Shown: piece by piece, positions 56,382 to 64,000 of the stretch
Numbering within the stretch: the stretch's first letter is position 1
Layout of the letters: each line of letters opens with the position of its first letter
Source of the DNA: CAWDMN01 sp963803155
GTDB lineage: Bacteria; Acidobacteriota; Terriglobia; Versatilivoradales; Versatilivoraceae
Direction of reading: 5' to 3'
DNA: 64,000 nucleotides
NCBI GenBank assembly: GCA_963803155.1
Contig: CAWDMN010000046.1
Location: forward strand, 62,001 to 126,000
The notes under the pieces: model-generated
What the model saw: the letters and a program-made list of their open reading frames with translations, nothing else
Databases searched by the model: none
What the model was told of the DNA's origin: nothing
Position numbers and translations under genes: made by a program

Positions 56382-57329
56382 CTATTTTTGCGTAATTACC
56401 TGATGTAGTTGCATTTCATGGTTTCTGTTTTTAACATGATCGTCGTTTTGCCATCTTTGAAGTTGCGTCACGGCCGCAGGGGAAATTTTTAAAAACCTGG
56501 CGATCTCGCCAGGCGGATAGAAGAAAAAATGGCTGGCGGCAAAAACGATGTCTTGCCGAATTTGTGTCAAGTGTCTTGTGCCCTTATGCCGGTGGTCGAG
56601 GAGAAAACCTGGAGATGATCCAAGGGAGCAGATCCGGTCCGCGATTTCCTGAAGCGAGAGACGGGAACCGGGAATACTTCGCGGCGCTTGGCGGCGCAAG
56701 GCGACAGATTCCGTGACCGCTTTGGTGAAGGCTTCATCCCCCAAGAGAGGGAATTTCTCTGGAGAGTAAATTTGCTTTGAATCCAGATCAGGCGCTTGAG
56801 AGAGAAAACAGAGGAGTTCTTGCCGAGGCTGTCTGCCGAAAAGTGATAATACCTCCCGCGTATGAAGCCATGAATTCTGGCTAGGATGCAAGTAATCGTT
56901 GAGGCTGCTCCAGCGCCATTGCTGGGGGGCTTCCACCAGATGCGCGCGCACCGGGTTGAGGTGGACATAGCGCATCAGCTCCAACAGATACGATTCCTTT
57001 TGACAGAGAATGGCGCGATAGCGTCCCTGGAAGACATGCCCCGTCAAATGGTGAATCCGGTTGAAATGCTGGGCATAGCGGGTCAGGCAGGAACGCATGA
57101 GGGTGGAAAGCGGCACCTGTTGGGCTTGAATGAGCAGGTGGAAATGATTGGGCATGAGACAATAGCCATGAAGAAGAGCTCCAAACTTGCCAATGGCCTG
57201 ATTGAGACAGTCCAGCATGAAGAGATAATCATCGTCAGACAGGAAGAGCGGCTTTCGGCGGTTGCCTCGATTCAAGCAGTGATAGAAGGCGCCCGGGAAA
57301 AATATCCGCGGTTTACGAGCCATAGCCAA
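56382..57329 (-). CDS. REP-associated tyrosine transposase (RAYT, IS200-like)
   Basis: 315 residues of the Y1/IS200-like HUH transposase family, RAYT type. The N-terminal RIFFPGAFYHCLNRGNRR, HUH motif in MPNHFHLLIQ (near residue 65) and catalytic tyrosine region SYLLELMRYVHLNPVRA are present. A C-terminal helix-turn-helix (FYPPGEIARFLKISPAAVTQL) is like the DnaA C-terminal type seen in many RAYTs. RAYTs act on REP hairpins. Short inverted repeats flank the gene, and a REP-like hairpin lies just after the stop codon. Confidence 0.93.
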   Translation of the reverse strand: MAMARKPRIFFPGAFYHCLNRGNRRKPLFLSDDDYLFMLDCLNQAIGKFGALLHGYCLMPNHFHLLIQAQQVPLSTLMRSCLTRYAQHFNRIHHLTGHVFQGRYRAILCQKESYLLELMRYVHLNPVRAHLVEAPQQWRWSSLNDYLHPSQNSWLHTREVLSLFGRQPRQELLCFLSQAPDLDSKQIYSPEKFPLLGDEAFTKAVTESVALRRQAPRSIPGSRLSLQEIADRICSLGSSPGFLLDHRHKGTRHLTQIRQDIVFAASHFFFYPPGEIARFLKISPAAVTQLQRWQNDDHVKNRNHEMQLHQVITQK

Positions 57330-57397
57330 TCATCAAAAACAATCTAATTCCGGAGTTCTTATAGTTTTATTTTACAATGGCTTGTCATTAAATACTT

Positions 57398-57414
57398 AAA
57401 TTCTTAAGAGCGGC
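57398..57414. repeat. Right inverted repeat of the RAYT unit
   Basis: aaattcttaagagcggc is the inverted partner (one-base gap) of 56363-56380, framing the transposase gene. The REP hairpin of the left side is not repeated here. Confidence 0.55.
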
Positions 57415-57583
57415 CCCAATTTCCTCCTTATGAGTCCTTATGAGGGTCTTTCCACAGCTCTCACTGATGAGCCTATCATTAATTTCCTGATTGCTCCGGC
57501 AATTCTTCCCAGGTTTCCGAAAGGTAATAGGGTAATTTTGATGCGAAACCTTGGGTCAGTTTTCCTTAAATATGTCTGGGAAG

Positions 57584-57811
57584 TTATGGTTCCTGGTTTG
57601 AAGTGGCGGGTTCGATGCGGGTAACCATGAGATGAACCCCTTCACTCTTCACATGGAAGATTAATCCACAAATTGTACAATGAATTAAATTTACCTGGTC
57701 GGGAATAGGCTTGAGTGCGGCGGAAACGCCCAGCAATTCGAAATGCCGACATAGGGTGAGGGAATCTTGGCTGGTAGGATTAGCCGATTCAGGTAAAGTC
57801 ATGGGATCCAT
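57584..57811 (-). CDS. Possible small protein, unrecognised
   Basis: 75 residues with one CxxC (LIHCTICGLIFHV). Two ATGs stand at the start, neither with a ribosome site. No known family. The flanking stretches 57415-57583 and 57812-58106 hold no recognised gene, and it may be chance. Confidence 0.25.
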   Translation of the reverse strand: MDPMTLPESANPTSQDSLTLCRHFELLGVSAALKPIPDQVNLIHCTICGLIFHVKSEGVHLMVTRIEPATSNQEP

Positions 57812-58106
57812 TCATGATGAGGTAGTCGTCAAACCCAGATGACAAAAAATCCCCCACGTCGGCAGAAGCTTCGGGTTCCGTTTCTTTCGGGGGAACGCTA
57901 GTTTAACTTAGTCCTGCCCATTAACACATTGCGTGCCTCTGATGGCGAGTTATCCCTCCAGGAACGGTTTCCCAACGGAAAATAGCTAATGACGTAATCA
58001 TAGACAACGCAACTGCGAAAATATTAAACATTCCTGGCAATCAAGATTATGAAGTCAAAAATAGCGAGGTTTAGTCTCCCAAAGATCCTGCGATCTTATC
58101 GAAAGG

Positions 58107-58952
58107 TTAATCTTGGCGGGGATTTTCCTCTTCTTCTCTCAGAGCCTTCAAGATCGAGGTCAGAATTGAGATTAATTCCTCTTTTTCCACCTTGGATTTG
58201 GTGAACTTCATTTCCAGGGCAAATTCCTTAGTGGGTGGACGGAAGCGGAACACATAATTTTGAGGACGCGCGGGTTGCCCCTGGGTTCTCTCCTGCCGTG
58301 CCTCTTCTCTGGAGAGGACGCCCTGGGAAAAACGCTGAACCAGATCGATCATTTTTTGCCGGTTGGGCTGCCGCACAATTTGCAGCAACATTGATTTGCT
58401 GAGCACCTGCTTCTGCCGGCAAAATTCCCGGACATCCTCGGGGATGGTATTGAGGCTCAAGGTTTCCGTAACGGAAGAACGGGCCTTGCCGATTTTTTTG
58501 GCTACTTGTTCGTGAGTATAACTAAAGCGATCGATGAGGGACTGCAATCCTTCGGCCTCTTCAAACGCAGTTAGGTCCTTGCGCTGCAAGTTTTCAATCA
58601 AAGCGATTTCCGCGACTTCGGCATCGTCGACGTCTTTTTCGATGCAAGGGACCTCAGTCAATCCGGCGGCAAGGCTGGCGCGGTAGCGGCGTTCTCCGGA
58701 GATAATCATGAAGAGATCCGTCTCCTGATCATGCCGCACCAAAATGGGCTCCAGAACTCCTTTTTCCAGGATCGAGGCAGTCAAATCGGAGAGATCGCCA
58801 ATCACTTGGCGGGGTTGCTCCGGATTGGCCAGCAACCGATCGATGGGGATCATTCGTCCCACGGGCGCACCCGTCCGGTTGCTGAGCTCATCCACATAAT
58901 GGAAGTCGTGGCGCATTTTCAAGGTGATGGGCAATCCGGCTTTTTTAGACAC
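58107..58952 (-). CDS. parB: Chromosome partition protein ParB
   Basis: 281 residues of the ParB/Spo0J family. The CTP-binding C-box GERRYRAS and the ENLQRKDL segment are present, followed by the helix-turn-helix (YTHEQVAKKIGKARSSVTETL). The GTG start overlaps the parA stop, with AGAGG about 10 bases upstream; the frame is open further but overlaps parA. It binds parS and spreads to form the partition complex. No parS-like palindrome (gttccacgtggaac type) was seen in the window. Confidence 0.93.
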   Translation of the reverse strand: MSKKAGLPITLKMRHDFHYVDELSNRTGAPVGRMIPIDRLLANPEQPRQVIGDLSDLTASILEKGVLEPILVRHDQETDLFMIISGERRYRASLAAGLTEVPCIEKDVDDAEVAEIALIENLQRKDLTAFEEAEGLQSLIDRFSYTHEQVAKKIGKARSSVTETLSLNTIPEDVREFCRQKQVLSKSMLLQIVRQPNRQKMIDLVQRFSQGVLSREEARQERTQGQPARPQNYVFRFRPPTKEFALEMKFTKSKVEKEELISILTSILKALREEEENPRQD

Positions 58953-59700
58953 GTTGCAGCACCTCTTCTGAAAGTCGGAGATATTCGATGGCCCCGCTGG
59001 AATTGGGGGCGAAGGTGAAAATCGATTCCTTGTAAGCGGGACTCTCTTCCAACCGCACATTTTTGGAGATGACCGTCTTGAATACCTTCGGACCAAATAC
59101 AGTCTTGATCTGGCTGAAGATATCCTTGGCCAAGAGCGTCCTTTTATCATGCAGGGTGATCAGAACGCCCAAGAGCTTCAATTCCGGGTTGGGCCTGGCT
59201 TTTACCCGCTCCACGGTTTCCAGCAGATCGTCGGTTCCCTCGAGGGCAAAATAAGAGGATTGAATGGGTATCAAAAGGTGGCTGCAAGCGACCAGAGCGT
59301 TTACCGTGATCAGTCCCAAGGTTGGAGGGGTGTCCACCACAATGATTTCGAACTCCTGTCGCACTCCATCCAGACGATCCTTCAAACGGAAAGGGGCATC
59401 GAATTCTCCGACGAGATTGCTTTCCAGCTTAGCCAGGGAAATACGAGCCGGCGCCAGAAACAGCCCCTCCACCGGAGTGGGATGAATAATGTCCCGAATC
59501 TTCAGGCTTGAATCGGTCAAGATGTCATACATGCTTTTTTCAAAGTCGTGTGTATCGACGAAAGAGATGGAGCTGTTGGCCTGAGGGTCGAGATCGAGCA
59601 GGAGGGTCTTCTTCCCTTTTTTTGCAAAGGCGGCCGCCAAATTGATGGCCGTGGTGGTTTTTCCCACTCCGCCTTTCTGGTTGGCAATCGTAAGAATCAT
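58945..59700 (-). CDS. parA: Chromosome partition ATPase ParA
   Basis: 251 residues with the deviant Walker A KGGVGKTT at 9-16 and the VDTPPTLG Walker B segment. Length and absence of an N-terminal regulatory domain fit chromosomal ParA/Soj. GGTG lies about 8 bases before the ATG. Overlaps parB by eight bases. Confidence 0.95.
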   Translation of the reverse strand: MILTIANQKGGVGKTTTAINLAAAFAKKGKKTLLLDLDPQANSSISFVDTHDFEKSMYDILTDSSLKIRDIIHPTPVEGLFLAPARISLAKLESNLVGEFDAPFRLKDRLDGVRQEFEIIVVDTPPTLGLITVNALVACSHLLIPIQSSYFALEGTDDLLETVERVKARPNPELKLLGVLITLHDKRTLLAKDIFSQIKTVFGPKVFKTVISKNVRLEESPAYKESIFTFAPNSSGAIEYLRLSEEVLQRV

Positions 59701-59989
59701 TATGAGGTCACCACTTTATAAAGTGACGGCAACGGAAGGTTCGGCGGACCATCCATCCCGTTAGTTGTGCACATAGCTCATCCCTTTCCGGCGAGCCAGA
59801 ATTTTATGCCCTTGAAACACTGAGGCCCTGAGAGGATTGCGCGCTCAAATAGTAACCAGGAATAGCACAATGGGGCTCAAATGCATCCATTACGGGCTTT
59901 CAACTTCCCCCCGGGGAAGATGCAGCCGATTGAACCAGGGATTTGGAGTAATGGGATGAAACTATCACAAGCAATTCACTCAGATCAAA

Positions 59990-60475
59990 CTACATTTTAT
60001 ACTTCCCCAGGTCGTCATCATTCAGGCCTTCCAGCCAGCGCTTCAAATCCTCGTCATTAAATTTCTCTTGGGAGCTGGAAACCGCTTTGGAATTTCGAAT
60101 CACTTCATCTTCCACAAATATTGGACAATCGGTGCGCAAAGCCAGGGCCAAGGCATCGCTGGGGCGTGAATCGAACGAAAGCAGCTGCCCGTGCCGTTCG
60201 ATCCAAATTACAGCGTAAAATGTGTCATCTTTCAACTGGTTTACTACAACCTTGTTCACTTCGCAATCCAACCCTTGAAGCACATTTTTTAGCAGGTCAT
60301 GCGTCATGGGGCGAGGAGTGGTTATTTTCTCGATTTCCAAAGCAATCGCATTGGCTTCGAAAACCCCCACCCAGATGGGCAAAAGCGTGTTCCCCTCCTG
60401 TCCTTTCAATATGACGATTGGCACGTTGGTGACCGGGTCCATCATCAGTCCCCGGATTTTCATTTCAACTTCCAT
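59990..60475 (-). CDS. Bifunctional nuclease family protein (DUF151)
   Basis: 161 residues of the bifunctional nuclease/DUF151 family (LPIWVGVFEANAIALEIE..., SFDSRPSDALALALRTDCPIF). Plant members cut RNA and DNA; bacterial ones are poorly studied. It is often found beside miaB, as here. An alternative start is M5 (60463). Confidence 0.88.
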   Translation of the reverse strand: MEVEMKIRGLMMDPVTNVPIVILKGQEGNTLLPIWVGVFEANAIALEIEKITTPRPMTHDLLKNVLQGLDCEVNKVVVNQLKDDTFYAVIWIERHGQLLSFDSRPSDALALALRTDCPIFVEDEVIRNSKAVSSSQEKFNDEDLKRWLEGLNDDDLGKYKM

Positions 60476-60653
60476 GCAGCCTCACTTTCCCAGGATGGGC
60501 TGTTTGTCACAAGGTAGGTGTGAACCAGTGTAACAAAGAATTCTCGACATGTCGACTCCCGCGAAACAAGGGGATTTCATCGTATTATCCGTTCCAAAAG
60601 TCTGGTTTTCTCTTTCCCCATTCCGAGCCCGTGGATCTCTTCGCAGCGGAAGT

Positions 60654-62003
60654 TCATTGAGGAAGAAGTTCCCCCCTCAAGCTGTTTGGGCCGTGATCAA
60701 TGACCCGGACTTGAACGAATTGGCCCAGTAATTCCTCGGGCCCGCTGAAGTTGATAATCTTATTTTGGGTCGTGCGTCCCATCAAGCCGATGTCCCCCGG
60801 CTGATGCCTGGCATTCTGAGCGGGAGGGCGATGGCTCTTGCCATCCACCAGAATTTCAAATTGCCGTCCCACCAGGGCAGCATTGTATTCCAGCTGGATT
60901 TTGCGCTGAAACTCCTGAAGCACCGAAAGTCTGCGCCCCTTTTCTTCTTCAGGGATCATGTCCTCGTAATTATAGGCATCCGTGCCAGGACGCGGCGAGT
61001 ACTTGAAAGAAAAAATCGAGTCAAACCGGGCCAATTCCACTAGTGAAAGAGTCCGCTCAAAATCTTCCTGGGTTTCTCCCGGGAAACCCACGATGATATC
61101 AGTGGAAAGGGCGATCTCCCGGCGGGAGAGTTGAATGCATTCCACCTTGGCAACATACTCTTCTCTCGTGTAGTCCCGTTTCATTCTTCGCAGGACAAAA
61201 GTCGATCCGGATTGGAGCGGCAGATGAATATGGTTGCAGACTTCGGGGATATTTTCGATGACCTCAACCAGGCCGGAATGAAAATCGCTGGGGTGAGGAG
61301 ATGTGAATCGGACTCGCCGCACCCCATCAACATTGGCGACACGTTTGAGCAGCTCAGTGAACGAAGAGACCTCGCTTTCCGGATCGCGCCAGGAATTGAC
61401 GGTTTGTCCCAGTAGCATCACTTCTTGGTACCCCTCCAGGGCCAATTGTTGGACTTCATGCAAGATGTGCGCCGAGGGACGGCTTCGCTCCCTTCCCCGC
61501 GTGTAGGGAACAACACAAAAGGAACAGAACCGGTTGCATCCTTCCATAATCGTGACAAAAGCTTTATAGGGATTTCCCCGGCTTTGAGCATAAGTTTCGA
61601 AGAGACGATCCGGCTCTTGTGTAATGTCGATAACCTGATTTTCCCCTTCGTCGACCCGCTCCAACAAATGGGGGAGCCGTGAATAACTGCTGGATCCCAC
61701 CACCAGATTGACATCCGGGGATTTCTGGAAAATTTGAGACCCTTCCATTTGAGCCATACATCCGAGCAAACCCACCTTGGCGCCTTTTTTGGCGCCATAA
61801 CTCTTATTCAGCGAACCTAACCGTGAAAACACCTTCTGGTTGGCTTTTTCCCGGATATTGCAGGTATTGATTAACAATAGATCCGCTTCAGCGGCATTAT
61901 CCGTCGGGGCATATCCCATTTGAACCAGCGATCCAGCGACCTTTTCGGAATCATGATGGTTCATCTGGCAGCCAAAGGTTTCTATGAAGAACTTCTTAGA
62001 CAC
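60654..62003 (-). CDS. miaB: tRNA methylthiotransferase MiaB
   Basis: 449 residues. An N-terminal MTTase domain (FIETFGCQMNHHDSEK, INTCNIREKA, GCMAQ), a radical-SAM core with C-x3-C-x2-C (CNRFCSFC) and a C-terminal TRAM domain. It adds the methylthio group to i6A37 of tRNA. The start is GTG, with AAGGAG 13 bases upstream. The frame is open for another 53 codons, but these are translated heptamer repeats and cannot be protein. Confidence 0.95.
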   Translation of the reverse strand: MSKKFFIETFGCQMNHHDSEKVAGSLVQMGYAPTDNAAEADLLLINTCNIREKANQKVFSRLGSLNKSYGAKKGAKVGLLGCMAQMEGSQIFQKSPDVNLVVGSSSYSRLPHLLERVDEGENQVIDITQEPDRLFETYAQSRGNPYKAFVTIMEGCNRFCSFCVVPYTRGRERSRPSAHILHEVQQLALEGYQEVMLLGQTVNSWRDPESEVSSFTELLKRVANVDGVRRVRFTSPHPSDFHSGLVEVIENIPEVCNHIHLPLQSGSTFVLRRMKRDYTREEYVAKVECIQLSRREIALSTDIIVGFPGETQEDFERTLSLVELARFDSIFSFKYSPRPGTDAYNYEDMIPEEEKGRRLSVLQEFQRKIQLEYNAALVGRQFEILVDGKSHRPPAQNARHQPGDIGLMGRTTQNKIINFSGPEELLGQFVQVRVIDHGPNSLRGELLPQ

Positions 62004-62028
62004 GATGCTGATGCCGCTCCTTTGCGAT

Positions 62029-62175
62029 TCAGTGACAAGTGACCAGTGACGCGCGACAAACAATGAGAGACGAGCGACAAGTAAATTCCATATTTTGTCA
62101 GCCGTCTGCCATCTCCCATCTCCCGTCTGCCGTCTGCCCTCTGCCATCTCCCGTCTGCCCATTGCCGTCTGCTCC
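62029..62175. repeat. Heptamer-type short tandem repeats before miaB
   Basis: Two blocks of seven-base words: agtgaca/agtgacc variants (62029-62090) and gtctgcc / atctccc words (62100-62175). They lie between recN and miaB, like the block in the hyp cluster. Confidence 0.65.
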
Positions 62176-62198
62176 GTACTGCTCGTTCCTCCACGCCC

Positions 62199-63896
62199 TC
62201 ACTTCCCTGAATTTCTAATCATATCGGCAGCAAGCTTTAAAACATTTGCGGTGATTCGATCGCCACTGAGCATCCGAGCAATTTCCTGGATGCGGTCTGA
62301 GCCTTCCAATCGGACGACTTCCGTCCGGGTTCGTCCTTTTTCGACCTTCTTGACAATAAAGTGATGACAATCGGCGTAGGAGGCAATCTGAGGAAGATGG
62401 GTGACGCAGATAACCTGATTGTGTTTTGAAAGCCTTTTCAACTTCTGGCCGACTACATCAGCCGTCTGACCCCCAATGCCGCTGTCCACCTCATCAAAAA
62501 CCAGGCATTTGTTGCGGGCATCGATGGTGGCTACCGACTTCAAGGCTAACATAATTCTGGAGATTTCGCCACCGGAGGCAATCTTCGCGAGTGGCTTTAA
62601 ATCTTCGCCAGGATTGGGGCTCAGCAGAAATTCAATCTCCTCCGAACCTAGGGGGCCTCCGCCCAATTCCCGCGATATTTCATGGTCTTGAGACACGGGC
62701 TGAAATTCGGTCTGGAAGCGAGTTTTTTCCATCGCCAACTGGGAAAGCTCCTTCTCCACATCTTTTTCCATTGTTTGAGCGGAGCCCCTCCGTTTTTCAC
62801 TCAAAAGGGCCGCTGCTTTGCGGTAACGATCTGCCAACTTCTCCAACTCTTGGGTCAGCTCGGCCATGCTTTCGTCTCTAGCTTCGAGCCTGGTCAACTC
62901 GGCTTTGCTTTTTTGATAAAATTCCAGAATTTCCCGGACCGATTTCCCATATTTTCGTTTGAGTCGTTCAATCTCGCCCAGCCTGCTTTCCACCGATTCC
63001 AGGCGAGCGGGATTGGCTTCGATATGACTAACATATTCCCGCAAAGAGAGCGCCACGTCCTCCAGCGCAATTTTGGCCGCCTGCAGCTGTGGGCAAAACT
63101 CAGCGGTGCGCCCATCCAAACGCTTGAGTTCCTCCAATTGCCGGACGGCCTGTTTCAGGCAGCGACTGGCGGAATTACCCCCATCGTACAAATCGGAATA
63201 GACCTGATTGGCCAGCTGAAAAATCTTGTCCGCATTTGCCAGGACTTTATGTTCCTCAGCCAAGAGAAGGTCTTCCTCCGCCCCTTTGAGCTGGGCTTTT
63301 TCGATTTCATTGATTTGAAAGGTCAGAAGATCCATCATTTGCAGCCGCTGCTGCTCATTCTTCCGCAAGGTCTGCAGACGATTCCATTTTTCATGGTACT
63401 CAGCCCAGGTTTCCCCCACCTGGCACCGCAGCGCTTCCACGCCGGAAAAAGTGTCCAGAAAAAAGAGCTGAGAAGACCCCTCATAGAGAGATTGTGATTC
63501 GTTTTGCCCGTGGACATCCGCCAAAAAAGGAGCGATCTCCCGCAAAAAAGAGACGGGAACCAGTTGGTTGTCGATAAATGCCCTGCTCTTCCCTTGGGAA
63601 GAGATCTCCCGCTTGATGATTAATTCCTCTGGATTGAATTCCAAGCCAGCGGCTAGGAATTGTGCCTCAAGCCGCTTGTCGGAGATTCCTTCGAAGAGCC
63701 CGGAAACCAGAGCCTTTTCGGCCCCCGTCCGGATCAACTCCGCAAAACCTTTGGCGCCGAGCAATAAACCCAGGGCGTCCACAATGATAGATTTCCCGGA
63801 TCCAGTCTCTCCAGTCAGGAGGATTAATCCCTTCGGAAATTCGATTTCCAGACGGTCAATGAGGGCGAATTGATTAATCTCAAGGAATTTCAGCAT
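62199..63896 (-). CDS. recN: DNA repair protein RecN
   Basis: 565 residues of the SMC-like RecN family. Walker A is GETGSGKS near residue 30 and Walker B plus signature lie in CLVFDEVDSGIGGQ and SGGEISRIMLA near the C-terminus, with coiled coils between. It acts in double-strand-break repair. The ATG chosen leaves the typical MLKFLEINQFALIDRLEIEF start, with GGTGGG just upstream; a GTG five codons earlier is weaker. Confidence 0.95.
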   Translation of the reverse strand: MLKFLEINQFALIDRLEIEFPKGLILLTGETGSGKSIIVDALGLLLGAKGFAELIRTGAEKALVSGLFEGISDKRLEAQFLAAGLEFNPEELIIKREISSQGKSRAFIDNQLVPVSFLREIAPFLADVHGQNESQSLYEGSSQLFFLDTFSGVEALRCQVGETWAEYHEKWNRLQTLRKNEQQRLQMMDLLTFQINEIEKAQLKGAEEDLLLAEEHKVLANADKIFQLANQVYSDLYDGGNSASRCLKQAVRQLEELKRLDGRTAEFCPQLQAAKIALEDVALSLREYVSHIEANPARLESVESRLGEIERLKRKYGKSVREILEFYQKSKAELTRLEARDESMAELTQELEKLADRYRKAAALLSEKRRGSAQTMEKDVEKELSQLAMEKTRFQTEFQPVSQDHEISRELGGGPLGSEEIEFLLSPNPGEDLKPLAKIASGGEISRIMLALKSVATIDARNKCLVFDEVDSGIGGQTADVVGQKLKRLSKHNQVICVTHLPQIASYADCHHFIVKKVEKGRTRTEVVRLEGSDRIQEIARMLSGDRITANVLKLAADMIRNSGK

Positions 63897-64000
63897 TGAT
63901 CCCACCGTCACCAGAAGTCCCAGATTCCGCCAGGCAAGTTGAGTTTAGCATAATTTAACGTGCAGGTGAGGTGTAAGCAATATGCTTTTTTACATCATCT

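Noticed and set aside
57430..57624. Open frame of 64 codons after the RAYT unit
   Set aside because: No ribosome site, no family, and the composition is not protein-like.
58953..59150. N-terminal extension of ParB
   Set aside because: It overlaps parA out of frame and has unnatural composition.
58107..59700. parS centromere site near parAB
   Set aside because: No gttccacgtggaac-type palindrome was seen anywhere in the window.
62004..62162. N-terminal extension of MiaB
   Set aside because: The translated residues come from heptamer repeats (GRREMAEGRRQTGDGRWQT), not from a protein domain.

Overview
The window looks like chromosomal DNA from a heterotrophic, diderm soil or sediment bacterium, most likely of the Acidobacteriota. 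This is inferred from gene content: a PadR regulator paired with a HAAS-domain membrane protein, many secreted glycoside hydrolases and Tat-type leaders, an M13 peptidase, a TonB-type C-terminal domain, and intergenic DNA full of hairpin repeats. No rRNA or tRNA gene and no CRISPR array was found, so the assignment is not firm.

Layout. 1-20600: exported or catabolic enzymes on both strands (two PfkB kinases, pirin, NmrA-like protein, M20 amidohydrolase, GH5, GH9, Tat-type NIF3 protein, GH127, isochorismatase-like hydrolase, CocE/NonD hydrolase, Tat-type aldo/keto reductase with cysteine clusters). 20700-26400: two adjacent proteins with pyruvate-phosphate-dikinase-type ATP-binding domains, one with a RecA/KaiC-like front end and one with receiver-like domains; neither shows the usual phosphohistidine and PEP-binding domains. 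26900-37400: gdhA, a YggT-like membrane protein, a CheX-like protein, a TldD/TldE pair, a frameshifted M13 peptidase and a NIPSNAP protein. 38100-46400: five co-oriented genes of zinc ribbons, Sel1 and TPR repeats, a TonB C-terminal domain and an Imm5-like domain; this is the least familiar region. 46500-49400: padR-HAAS operon and thiO. 49400-56020: a complete hypABFCDE hydrogenase-maturation cluster with no hydrogenase genes in view. 56300-57400: a REP-associated tyrosine transposase (RAYT) with its repeats. 58100-63900: recN, miaB, a bifunctional-nuclease-family gene, parA and parB, all on the minus strand.

The most striking signal is between the genes. At least three families of small non-coding elements have terminal inverted repeats. 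Two of them (B: three copies; D: two copies) share GTAAC...TCAG ends and 8-bp target duplications, as expected for elements moved by an IS66-type transposase; family D also carries broken starts of a four-helix-bundle (23S rRNA intervening-sequence) protein gene. Family A (two copies) has different ends and 9-10-bp duplications. A further repeat (family C) starts at the stop codons of two unrelated genes and recurs elsewhere. Two coding regions (M13 peptidase; N-terminus of the KaiC-like/PPDK protein) appear to carry single-base frameshifts.
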